Source: Paenibacillus_E sp042676385 (GTDB lineage: Bacteria; Bacillota; Bacilli; Paenibacillales; NBRC-103111). Taken from it: DNA of 64,000 nucleotides. Every line of letters begins with the position of its first letter. The first letter of the stretch is position 1. The position numbers were made by a program, and so were the translations under genes. The stretch covers positions 930,001-994,000 of the forward strand of contig NZ_JBHTHA010000002.1 of assembly GCF_042676385.1 (NCBI RefSeq), in the 5' to 3' direction. The notes beneath the pieces are model-generated. The model had not been told where the DNA came from. It saw nothing but the letters and a program-made list of their open reading frames with translations, and did not search any database. Of this stretch, positions 34,504 to 43,049 are shown piece after piece.

Positions 34504-35670
34504 TTAAAATACTTTGATACCATTCTTGAAGGTTGCTTCGATCTCCAACCGATCTTCAGCCCATTGGAACAAAACAAGATCAGCAGGCGCACCAATGGAT
34601 AAACCTTGTGAGGTGCTCCAACCTATTAAACGGGAAGGTTCAATAGATGCGCTCTCCCATGCCTCTGACAAGCTGCAAATGTGGTGTTTCACCATATGCG
34701 CAATACAATGCGGTAACATCTGCGCCGAACCAGCCAGTAATTGATCATTCTGCTTCAGATGAAGCCGTCCCTCTGGGGTGAGCACAATGTCGCCCATGAC
34801 CGGATTATCATATTCGCCAGCTTTCATCCCACTATATAAGACAGCGTCACTAACTAGAATAAGTTTCTCTCGCTTCACTTTCCTTACTACATGAAGAAAG
34901 GACAGTGGCAGATGAAATCCATCAGCTATAACGCAAGCTGATAAATTATCGTTGGCTAGCTGCTCCCAAATATAATTGGGATGCCTAGGGAGCGACAAAT
35001 GCGCGCCATTCCCAAGATGTGTAGATAAAGACGCCCCAGCCGCTATTGCATCAAGAATCTGCTGGGAATTTGCCGAGGTATGCCCGATAGATACAACAAC
35101 ACCGCTCTTGACGCAACGCTCTATGAATGCGATTGATCCCGGCCACTCAGGTGATATCGTGATCAGCTTGATTCTGCCTCCGGATGCTTCCTGCCAGTGC
35201 TGAAACAATGTCCAATCCGGGGCAATCACATGCTGCAACGGGTGAGCGCCACGAGCCCCGTCCTCTGGGGAGATAAACGGACCTTCCATGTGAATACACA
35301 TCATTGCTTCATTCGCAACGGCATCCTCCTCGCAGGCTTGCGCAATTGTACGAAGCAATCGATAGTTATTTTCAGAACTATTGGTAATGATTGTAGGGCA
35401 AAAGGAGGTAACACCCTCTTTCCATAAAGCTCGTGACATCCTTTTCAATGTTTCAATCTGTGGCTGCTCTTCATTCACATCTATACCGAAACAACCGTTA
35501 ATATGGATATCTACAAGGCCTGGTCCGACCCAAGGTAAACTTTCTCCGTACTCCAGTTGATTCGGTATGGCATCCATTTCCACTATCAAACCATTGAGGA
35601 TCCGAATTTGTACGATCTGTCCACTTGCATAATGCTTACCAACAATGTATCTATTTTCTCCCACACTCAT
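34504..35670 (-). CDS. nagA: N-acetylglucosamine-6-phosphate deacetylase (NagA-like)
   Basis: Predicted 388 aa, amidohydrolase superfamily. NagA motifs are present: PGLVDIHINGCFG, HMEGPFISPE (metal-binding Glu), SIGHTSAN, and the catalytic Asp in LVSDAV. The STHLGNGAHLSLPRH stretch replaces the usual HLFNAM, so it is a divergent member. It should remove the acetyl group from GlcNAc-6-P or a related N-acetyl amino sugar. It lies 22 bp after the fused epimerase-NagB gene, whose deaminase half would use its product. Confidence 0.85.
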   Translation of the reverse strand: MSVGENRYIVGKHYASGQIVQIRILNGLIVEMDAIPNQLEYGESLPWVGPGLVDIHINGCFGIDVNEEQPQIETLKRMSRALWKEGVTSFCPTIITNSSENNYRLLRTIAQACEEDAVANEAMMCIHMEGPFISPEDGARGAHPLQHVIAPDWTLFQHWQEASGGRIKLITISPEWPGSIAFIERCVKSGVVVSIGHTSANSQQILDAIAAGASLSTHLGNGAHLSLPRHPNYIWEQLANDNLSACVIADGFHLPLSFLHVVRKVKREKLILVSDAVLYSGMKAGEYDNPVMGDIVLTPEGRLHLKQNDQLLAGSAQMLPHCIAHMVKHHICSLSEAWESASIEPSRLIGWSTSQGLSIGAPADLVLFQWAEDRLEIEATFKNGIKVF

Positions 35671-35692
35671 TTGAAGTCACTCTCCACCATTG

Positions 35693-37342
35693 TCAAAAGA
35701 GCCCCTCTGCGCTTTCCATATCCACATAAAGCGTGCAATTGGCGTGGGTTCGTAGAATGGATGCCGGGCAATTTTCCTCAATCGCTCCGAACAGCGTTGC
35801 CTCTATGGCTTGTCGTTTCGTAGGTCCTGGAACGACACAAAACATCGTATGGGCTGACAATAAAGTAGGAATGGTTAAGGTTATCGCTTGAGTGGGAACA
35901 CTTTCCAGTTCCCTGAAGCAGCCATCATTCACCTGCTGCTGCCGAGAAGTCAAATCCAAATCTACAATTTTAACAGCTTCAGAATCGTTAAAGCTTGCTA
36001 TTGGCGGATCATTAAATGCAATATGTCCATTTTCACCAATCCCGAGAAAAACAATATCTATCGGTGCTTCGTTCAACAAAGCACTGTAACGAAGACATTC
36101 CTCTATTGGAGAATTGGAACTATTCAACAAATGAACCTGACCCGGTTGTACGATATCAAACAATTTCGTCTGTAAAAAGTGACTGAATTTCTGCGGCGCT
36201 TCATCCGGCAAACCCATATATTCATCCATATGGAATACAGTGATTCGTTTCCAATCAATACCACCCTGCTTGGATAAAGTATCAAGGAATTCATTTTGTG
36301 AGGGAGCTGCCGCAAAGATAATCCTCAGTTGCTCTTGTTTCTCAAGAAGTTCTCTAATTTTAACCGCACCCTGAATTCCAGCCATAATCCCCATTTCCTT
36401 ACGATTTGCGTATACCTGCACATGGAGCCGATCAATTTTATCTGCATGGAGAGGCTTTAACATACTCTCTTTATTGTGCAAATTTTGCAATCCCAACAAA
36501 GACAGTGCCGAACCCTCAGCAGGCACGCCACCTTGAGGCACATAATGGGTCTCCATACTGAATAAACCCTGATAATCATCCTGCTCCAATGCATGAAGCT
36601 GTCCGATATAATCCACCTCACCCCAACTAATTGGCACACATGCCGCACGAGCATACCCGCGGAAAATCGAGTCTTTTAAATGCACATGACCCAATACATG
36701 CTTCACTGCTTCGTAACCATCAGGAAAGGCTTTACGGCCTAAAAACGCTTCATTGCCTGGATCCCATAACACTTTAAGCGCTGGAGAGTCTGTTTTCTCT
36801 GTTAAACGACCGACTTCTTCTGCGCATCCGCCATTACAGGCAGGTTCATTCTCCAACAATAGCAACTTACCGCGTTTTTCTGCAGCAGCTGCAGCCTTCC
36901 TTAAGTAATTCACGATTTCGTCTTCAAACTGTTCAGGTATTTCTTCTCGCCAAAATGAAAAAATCCGGATACATGAAGTTTTCATCAGATCAGCAAGATT
37001 AAAAGCCCTTTCGAGTAAACGAAAGTGCCAAGTTACATCCTCCATTGCCGATTGTCCAAATGTATCACCGCTTCTAACCTCCCGATTTGGATCAAGCGGG
37101 CATTTAAATATAGGGGAAGCAATACTGGAAATATAAAGTCCATGTGCTTCAACTCGCTTTAGAACCATCCTGGCTTCCTCATCCGTTAACCCCATAACAT
37201 TTTTCCCATCTACCATGCGTATCTCAACATGCTGAAGGCCATGTTCCTGAATCCAATGTAAGGCTTCGTCCAAATTAGGTGAAACCTCATCTGTGATAAT
37301 GCCTAAACGATTAAACACATCATTCCTAGCTCTCTCGATCAT
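35693..37342 (-). CDS. Fusion: TIM-barrel sugar isomerase/epimerase + NagB-type glucosamine-6-phosphate deaminase
   Basis: A 549-aa ORF joins two enzymes. Residues ~12-290 form an AP-endonuclease-2-like TIM barrel with metal ligands Glu164 (LLLENEP), Asp194 (VLWDPGN), His221 (HVHLKD) and Glu264 (FSMETH). Residues ~303-549 form a NagB/6-phosphogluconolactonase-like domain with HMDEYMG (371-377) and GIGENGHIAFNDP (434-446). Both normally are separate proteins of ~280 and ~245 aa. No stop or frameshift separates them. The start is the ATG overlapping the upstream stop (ATGA), with AGGAGAGGAG upstream, so the two genes are translationally coupled. Fusion suggests consecutive steps on an amino-sugar intermediate. 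Confidence 0.9.
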   Translation of the reverse strand: MIERARNDVFNRLGIITDEVSPNLDEALHWIQEHGLQHVEIRMVDGKNVMGLTDEEARMVLKRVEAHGLYISSIASPIFKCPLDPNREVRSGDTFGQSAMEDVTWHFRLLERAFNLADLMKTSCIRIFSFWREEIPEQFEDEIVNYLRKAAAAAEKRGKLLLLENEPACNGGCAEEVGRLTEKTDSPALKVLWDPGNEAFLGRKAFPDGYEAVKHVLGHVHLKDSIFRGYARAACVPISWGEVDYIGQLHALEQDDYQGLFSMETHYVPQGGVPAEGSALSLLGLQNLHNKESMLKPLHADKIDRLHVQVYANRKEMGIMAGIQGAVKIRELLEKQEQLRIIFAAAPSQNEFLDTLSKQGGIDWKRITVFHMDEYMGLPDEAPQKFSHFLQTKLFDIVQPGQVHLLNSSNSPIEECLRYSALLNEAPIDIVFLGIGENGHIAFNDPPIASFNDSEAVKIVDLDLTSRQQQVNDGCFRELESVPTQAITLTIPTLLSAHTMFCVVPGPTKRQAIEATLFGAIEENCPASILRTHANCTLYVDMESAEGLF

Positions 37343-38358
37343 AGAATAATCTCCTCTCCTGAGGCCGACGAGGCGCATATAGCTCCGATCAGTTCTACCG
37401 CACGCTTGCCATCCAAGCCTGTCACCTTCATCGGGCGTTCTTGTACAATACTTTGCAAAATCTCTTCCAGCTGAAGCTTGTGATATCTATGCGAAATAGC
37501 GAGCGGATTAGAAGAGCCGTCACTTACCACGATTTCTGTATCTGATGGAGCCTTTACCCCCTCCACGGTCCAATGGACAATGGATTGTCCTTGAATCTTT
37601 ACTGTTCCTTTCTCCCCGTAAATATGAATATAGGGAGGAAACCCTGGCTTAATGCTGGTAGAAGATAGAATTGTACCTAATGCGCTGCTCTTAAACTTCA
37701 CAATGGCTACTGCCATATCTTCCACTTCCAGATCATGTGTTAGGGTAGCGGTTTTTCCATACACAGAATGCACTTCACCCCCAAACCATAACAGTAAATC
37801 AATTTGATGAATGCCTTGATTCATCAATGCGCCGCCATCATCCGTTATCGTTCCCCGCCATTCAGCAGTATTGTAATATTCTTGCGTTCGTAAGTAAGGT
37901 GTGCCTGCTTCTACTAGCAACAATCTACCTAGCTTGCCTTCATCAATAACTTGCTTGAGATACGCTGCATAGGGTTCGAATCTGCGCTGAGAAATAACGG
38001 AAAGACTAACTCCCCTTACCTTCGCTAAATCAATTAATATCTGTGCTTCTATGGCTTGCATGGAGATCGGCTTCTCTACAACGAGATGTTTTCCGCCACT
38101 TAGTACTTTCTCACTTATACGGAAATGGCTGCCGCTGCTGGTTGTCACACAAATAATATCGATATCGGAACGGTTGATAAGCTCAAGATAGTCTGTTGTC
38201 CATTCACAACCAGAATCCTTAGCAAATGCCTTAGCCCCCTGTTCTGTCCTGCTGGAAACGCAGATTAATCGCGCATTGGGAATTTCTCGGATCGCATCAC
38301 GATGAAATGCTGCAATACCACCACAACCAATAATGCCATATCCCCAGATCTTTTCCAC
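37339..38358 (-). CDS. Gfo/Idh/MocA family oxidoreductase (first of the operon)
   Basis: Predicted 339 aa. Rossmann motif GIIGCGGIAAFH, the EKPISM motif and a C-terminal beta-sheet domain with the active-site segment DDGGALMNQGIHQIDLL. This is a canonical NAD(P)-dependent sugar or inositol dehydrogenase type. It starts at GTG behind GGGGG, 24 bp after the DegT gene, and overlaps the fused gene by an ATGA. In Paenibacillus such enzymes often oxidise C3 of a glycoside. Confidence 0.9.
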   Translation of the reverse strand: MEKIWGYGIIGCGGIAAFHRDAIREIPNARLICVSSRTEQGAKAFAKDSGCEWTTDYLELINRSDIDIICVTTSSGSHFRISEKVLSGGKHLVVEKPISMQAIEAQILIDLAKVRGVSLSVISQRRFEPYAAYLKQVIDEGKLGRLLLVEAGTPYLRTQEYYNTAEWRGTITDDGGALMNQGIHQIDLLLWFGGEVHSVYGKTATLTHDLEVEDMAVAIVKFKSSALGTILSSTSIKPGFPPYIHIYGEKGTVKIQGQSIVHWTVEGVKAPSDTEIVVSDGSSNPLAISHRYHKLQLEEILQSIVQERPMKVTGLDGKRAVELIGAICASSASGEEIIL

Positions 38359-38382
38359 AGCCCAGCTTCCCCCCTCTTTTAA

Positions 38383-39714
38383 TTACTTTTTGGCAAACAT
38401 GCTCCATCCACCAAGAATAGGAGGATTTCCTTGATCAGACGCTAGCAGTTCCTGATAGTTTGAAGCCACTTTACGAAAGGCATTGGCATATTGCTCAATC
38501 TCATACTTCCGATAATGCTTGAACCAAGGTACTGCGAATAATCGCGTGGAAATCTCATCCGTCACTGGTAAGCCACGATCCAGCTGTCTTACATCTCGCG
38601 AGGCATTAGCAATTCGTGTAGGTTTTCCGTGGTTGTACACATCCGCTTCCGTAAACAATGGATGTTTGTGCAAAGGGATATTGCAACCAGGATAACAATC
38701 CCCAACTCCCTCAGCACGAACGGCCTCAGTAAAACGTGTAACTGAAAGTCCGCCAAGTTCCTCTGGCTTATAATGGCCGCGTGCCGCATACCACCCACCC
38801 ATGTAACTGCCGGAGCCTTTGTCTGGTCGGTGCGCTCGTATTCCCTGCACACCTTCAAGCAAATCCCAGAAATAATTCATCGCAAGGCTAATTTGCTCAT
38901 GCCTCGCATCATAATGCCGCAGCTGAACCCGACCCACTGCAGAGCTAAGCTGGTGCATGCGGAATTTATATCCACCTGATGGCAGTCCAATATAAGGCTT
39001 CAGGTCTGCCGTTTGGATTTCGTTGTTATTACGCTCATAATGACCGAAAGCAATAGCACGCTCATAGATCTCACGATCATTGCTCACAAGCATCCCGGCT
39101 TCTCCGACAGCCAAAGCTTTCCCAGACATCAGGGACATTCCGCCAACATGGCCAATCGTACCTAGATTCCGTCCTTTATATTTCCCTCCATGTGCATGAG
39201 ACACATCTTCAATAACCTTCAAATTATGTTTCTGCGCTATAGCCATAATCTCATCCATATCCGCAGGATAACCAAAATAATGGACTACAATGATCGCTTT
39301 TGTTCGTTCGCCAATACAACGTTCTATGGCCTTAGGATCAATGCACAACGTAATCGGGTCAATATCCGCGAATACAACCGTCGCTCCAAGCGTATAGGCA
39401 GAGGTACATGAAGCCCAAAAGGTAATGCTCGGACAAATCACTTCATCCCCAACGCCCACTCCGCATCCAAACATTGCTGCAAGTAAAGCGCTCGTTCCAT
39501 TATTAAAGCCCAACGCGTAGTCCACGCCCAGCCATTGGCGAAAGTCATCTTCGAGCTGCTGCGTCACATCCGTTCCTGACATCGCTCCTTTGCGCAACAC
39601 ATCTAATGCAGCTTCCTCGTCCTCCTGTGTAATGATTGGCCAAGTAAACATATTTCCTAATTCTGCTGTAACCGCCTTAGTTCCACCTAATATGGCTAGT
39701 TGGCTTCCACTCAT
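38383..39714 (-). CDS. DegT/DnrJ/EryC1/StrS family aminotransferase
   Basis: About 443 aa from the second ATG (GAGG nine bases upstream). PLP-dependent sugar aminotransferase fold: FNNGTSALLAAMFG (cofactor phosphate), EDVSHAHGGKY and the Schiff-base lysine region SLMSGKALAVGEAG. Close in type to aminotransferases for 3-keto sugars or scyllo-inosose. These enzymes move an amino group between glutamate and a keto sugar. It is the first gene of the six-gene operon and is divergent from an AraC regulator. Whether it acts in making or breaking an amino sugar is not known. Confidence 0.9.
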   Translation of the reverse strand: MSGSQLAILGGTKAVTAELGNMFTWPIITQEDEEAALDVLRKGAMSGTDVTQQLEDDFRQWLGVDYALGFNNGTSALLAAMFGCGVGVGDEVICPSITFWASCTSAYTLGATVVFADIDPITLCIDPKAIERCIGERTKAIIVVHYFGYPADMDEIMAIAQKHNLKVIEDVSHAHGGKYKGRNLGTIGHVGGMSLMSGKALAVGEAGMLVSNDREIYERAIAFGHYERNNNEIQTADLKPYIGLPSGGYKFRMHQLSSAVGRVQLRHYDARHEQISLAMNYFWDLLEGVQGIRAHRPDKGSGSYMGGWYAARGHYKPEELGGLSVTRFTEAVRAEGVGDCYPGCNIPLHKHPLFTEADVYNHGKPTRIANASRDVRQLDRGLPVTDEISTRLFAVPWFKHYRKYEIEQYANAFRKVASNYQELLASDQGNPPILGGWSMFAKK

Positions 39715-39836
39715 ATTTTTCATCCTCTCGAGTTGTTTTTAGCGCTCTTTGCAACTTATGATATAATGAGACCCAAAAACGAGCATGCCAAAAAAGGAAT
39801 GAAACTAGCCATTTTATAACCGGAGGAAACAAATGT

Positions 39837-40727
39837 ATGATCGTTTTTCCAGAATATGAAGATTTGATGGCCATTATTAAATTAAAGAAGGGTGAGCTTC
39901 CCCTTCACATTTCTATTCATACCTTAAAGAAGACCTTACTCCATCATCATGATTTTGTAGAACTGTCCTATGTGATTGAAGGCAGCGGTACAGAAATCAT
40001 CAATGGCATTCCTCATCACCTGCAGCCTGGTACTTGCTCCTTTCTACTTCCACACCACATTCACGAGATCCAAAGCGATTCAGACAAGCCCATCATCAAA
40101 TACTGCTGTATGTTCGATATCAATATGCTGCTAGGTTCATCTTATGAATCGGAGTTATCCAGCCTGCTTTTCCGCATCGGATCTAGAATTCCTTCCTTCG
40201 TCGATTTCTCTTCTCCAATGGCTGATCGTATACACAATATATTTGAGCTTTTGCACGATGATTATCTCAATCCCGTTGGTATTGGAAGAAACAGCTTTAT
40301 TCGAGCAAAATTGACGGAAGCTATGTTATTATTTGTCCGCGCCTCACATACCAATTATCCAAATGGGCTCCAAGTAGATGAGTTCGACGAGAAAATGAAT
40401 TTTTGGAAGGTTTTGCAATACATGCATGTCCATTACTCAAAAAAACTAACGTTAGAGTGGCTGTCTCATCATTTTCGTGTTAGTACTCCATATATGAGTC
40501 GCTCATTTAAAAAACACTTAGGACGCAGCTTTCTTGAATATTTGCATGGCCTGCGCGTGGAGAGTGCGGTGAGCATGCTCGTTTCCACCAATATGTCTCT
40601 TGCTGATATTGCAGCTGAAGCCGGCTTCGAATCCTATCGCAGCTTTTCCCGTGTTTTTCGTGAGCTTCGCGGGCAAACGCCAAGTGACTATCGAAATCAA
40701 CGGAAAAAATCTCTAGAAAAATCGTAA
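39837..40727 (+). CDS. AraC family regulator with cupin sensor domain
   Basis: Predicted 296 aa. N-terminal cupin (LHHHDFVELSYVIEGSG, LQPGTCSFLLPHHIHEIQ) that would bind a sugar, and C-terminal AraC helix-turn-helix pair (~190-290, LADIAAEAGFESYRSFSRVF). GGAGG lies upstream of the start. It is divergent from the DegT operon and upstream of the GHL6 glycosidase. A duplicated element at 40751-40797, just behind it, is shared with the PhyH gene at 56.6 kb. Confidence 0.92.
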   Translation: MIVFPEYEDLMAIIKLKKGELPLHISIHTLKKTLLHHHDFVELSYVIEGSGTEIINGIPHHLQPGTCSFLLPHHIHEIQSDSDKPIIKYCCMFDINMLLGSSYESELSSLLFRIGSRIPSFVDFSSPMADRIHNIFELLHDDYLNPVGIGRNSFIRAKLTEAMLLFVRASHTNYPNGLQVDEFDEKMNFWKVLQYMHVHYSKKLTLEWLSHHFRVSTPYMSRSFKKHLGRSFLEYLHGLRVESAVSMLVSTNMSLADIAAEAGFESYRSFSRVFRELRGQTPSDYRNQRKKSLEKS

Positions 40728-40750
40728 ATCCCTATTTCTCCTTTTAAATT

Positions 40751-40797
40751 AAAATGCAAAAAAGTATATAAAAACAAGAAAGTAATGCATGTTAAAC
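40751..40797 (+). promoter_or_regulatory. Shared AraC-type operator block upstream of the GHL6 gene
   Basis: A 19-bp stretch AAAATGCAAAAAAGTATAT followed by AAAGTAATG and ATGTTAAACA. The same three segments occur in the same order at 56796-56748 on the minus strand before the PhyH gene. AAGTA occurs twice, 18 bp apart, like a direct repeat bound by an AraC dimer. Confidence 0.7.
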
Positions 40798-40860
40798 AGG
40801 AAGTTCCAAGAGTAATATAAAAACCAAGAAATCATTAAATGAAACGAAGGAGAATGTTTC

Positions 40861-42954
40861 ATGAATGCCATACCTTGGTTTAAAAAACCTCTTAGAATTG
40901 TCGACTTCATTCCACCCAATCCAGAATTAATGGAAACCCTTGATTATCAGGAAGAATTTCTAATCCGTAAGGAGTTAGGATTCAATGCAGAGCACGTTGA
41001 AGTTCATGATGTTACCCTCGGTGATGCTGGGATTTGTTTCTATCCGTCTGAATATGCTGTACGAACCGGACGGAACATTCTAAAGGAAATAAGCGAGAAC
41101 TATGATTCAATTGGAATAAACCCGATTGTCTACGTCAATGTTCATTGGATTTCTCCTTCACTAGCAGAGATCCATCCCGAATGGATCCAAGTATCTAGAG
41201 ATGGATCCGTTATCCCCAGTTATTATGGAGCCGGTAACTATCACTGTGTTAATTCTCCCTACCGGGATAGTCTGTTCGGTACGATTCGGACCATCGCCGA
41301 ATATAACATTAAAGGAATTTTTCTCGACGGTCCTGTGTATCGTGTGGAAGGTTGCTTCTGTGAGTACTGTGCTGCTTTGTTTCAAGAACAATACGGCTAT
41401 TCCCTTTCTTCCATTAGGAGTGCTGCCGAACACCGAGATTTTTTCGACTTCAAGCGTTCCTCCATTGCCCGCTTCATGAAAGACTCGAAAGAAGCGTTAT
41501 CCTCAGTCAACCCTAATGCCATCATCTATATGAACAGCCCTCAGTTAACACCAACCAGATATTGCGGCCGTGATAACCGTATGACAGTTCCTTATCAGGA
41601 CTTGCTGATCGCTGAAGGTGGCTTCCTCCATGGCAATCTGCGTGAAACGCCTATTTGGAAGCCAGCAGCAACTGCCATGCTGCTGGAAACTCAGGCTCAA
41701 GGCAAGCCTTACTGTGTTGCCATCGCCGGTCGTTTGGCACCTTGGTCAAGATATCTGTTATCAGCGGCTGAAACATGGATCGTACATGCCATGGCAGTGG
41801 CGCACGGAGCCAGTACTTGGTATGGCGTCTATAATGACAATAACCGAGACGCTCACATGCAAACAGTTAAGCAAATCAATTCGTTTCTTGAACAGAATGT
41901 CGAATATTACACAGACACACGTTCCGAAGCGCGAACCGCCTTGCTTTGGTCCTATGACACAGCAAATTACTATCAATCATCGGCTGAAGAAACCGATTTC
42001 ACCTCTTTGCAGGACCACTTAGGGGAAAAACTAAAGGGGGACGCACGTGGCTCCTTTATGGGCTGGTTCGATGCCTTATCACGCAGCCAAGTTCTTATAG
42101 ACATCATTGATGAGACTTCCCTTACGGACAATTCAATCTTCCATTACCGTACTCTCATTCTGCCCGGCATTAGTTGTATGTCGGAAGAACAGGCGGAGCA
42201 AATCAAGCGATTTGTACGTAATGGAGGCAACCTCATCGCCACCTTTGATACATCCGTCTACGATGAATATGGCCAAATTCGTGAATATCCTCTATTAGCG
42301 GACCTACTAGGGATTACCACAGTCGATGAAATAACAGATTTGCCTTATGATCACATACAAACCGATAAAAATAGAGAATCTTATCTCCATGGCATAGATC
42401 AATCGCTAATTCCTGCCCCTATGCTGGCAGTAAAAATAAAGCCTCAACCTGGATCGCAGACGATTATGCACTATCGGTCTAAACAACCAGCCCGATACTG
42501 TGACCTGCCACCAATAACGTCACACCCTTTTATGGTCATGAATCGATTTGAAAAAGGATCAACCCTTTATTTTACAGGCAATGTGGACAAAGGCTATGAA
42601 CATTTCGCTCTTCCCGAGTACCGTAAATTAATGCGTAATGCGCTTACTACTTTCCATCCAGAACGCGTTATTCTGGAGTCGCATCCAGGAATTGAATCGC
42701 TCCACCTATCGCTTCGGAGCCAGCCGCAGAGGTTAATGCTGCATCTGATCAACTACACAGGATCGATGACACGTCCCATCGAAAAAGTGATACCTTTGCA
42801 CAACATCACGATCCGTTTGAATGAAATGCTCCAGCCGGTAACGACAATCCGAAGTTTACGGACGTCTATTCTGCTCCCTTTTCAACAGGAGGGGGATTCA
42901 ATCCGTTTTGTATTACCGCAATTAGATGAATATGAAGTTATTGTCATCGAATAA
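40861..42954 (+). CDS. Cytoplasmic GHL6-type glycosidase with beta-galactosidase trimerisation-like domain
   Basis: Predicted 697 aa, no signal peptide. The N-terminal TIM barrel carries GIFLDGPVYRVEGCFCEYC, the signature of hypothetical glycosyl hydrolase family GHL6, and the middle part (LILPGISCMSEEQAEQ, FVRNGGNLIATF) matches the beta-galactosidase trimerisation fold. A C-terminal beta domain follows. AAGGAG precedes the ATG. It likely cleaves an imported oligosaccharide. The substrate is unknown. It ends at a long terminator and shares its upstream block with the PhyH gene. Confidence 0.82.
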   Translation: MNAIPWFKKPLRIVDFIPPNPELMETLDYQEEFLIRKELGFNAEHVEVHDVTLGDAGICFYPSEYAVRTGRNILKEISENYDSIGINPIVYVNVHWISPSLAEIHPEWIQVSRDGSVIPSYYGAGNYHCVNSPYRDSLFGTIRTIAEYNIKGIFLDGPVYRVEGCFCEYCAALFQEQYGYSLSSIRSAAEHRDFFDFKRSSIARFMKDSKEALSSVNPNAIIYMNSPQLTPTRYCGRDNRMTVPYQDLLIAEGGFLHGNLRETPIWKPAATAMLLETQAQGKPYCVAIAGRLAPWSRYLLSAAETWIVHAMAVAHGASTWYGVYNDNNRDAHMQTVKQINSFLEQNVEYYTDTRSEARTALLWSYDTANYYQSSAEETDFTSLQDHLGEKLKGDARGSFMGWFDALSRSQVLIDIIDETSLTDNSIFHYRTLILPGISCMSEEQAEQIKRFVRNGGNLIATFDTSVYDEYGQIREYPLLADLLGITTVDEITDLPYDHIQTDKNRESYLHGIDQSLIPAPMLAVKIKPQPGSQTIMHYRSKQPARYCDLPPITSHPFMVMNRFEKGSTLYFTGNVDKGYEHFALPEYRKLMRNALTTFHPERVILESHPGIESLHLSLRSQPQRLMLHLINYTGSMTRPIEKVIPLHNITIRLNEMLQPVTTIRSLRTSILLPFQQEGDSIRFVLPQLDEYEVIVIE

Positions 42955-42973
42955 ATACAGTGTAATGTATGCC

Positions 42974-43019
42974 ATAAAACCAGCACAGTTACCCTTGGAG
43001 GTAACTGTGCTGGTTTTAT
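42974..43019. terminator. Bidirectional terminator between convergent glycosidase genes
   Basis: A perfect 20-bp stem (42974-42993 with 43000-43019), 6-nt loop, with A/T-rich ends that give U tracts in both directions. Confidence 0.9.
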
Positions 43020-43049
43020 GATTTTTATCAGCTACTTCGTCTCGAATGG

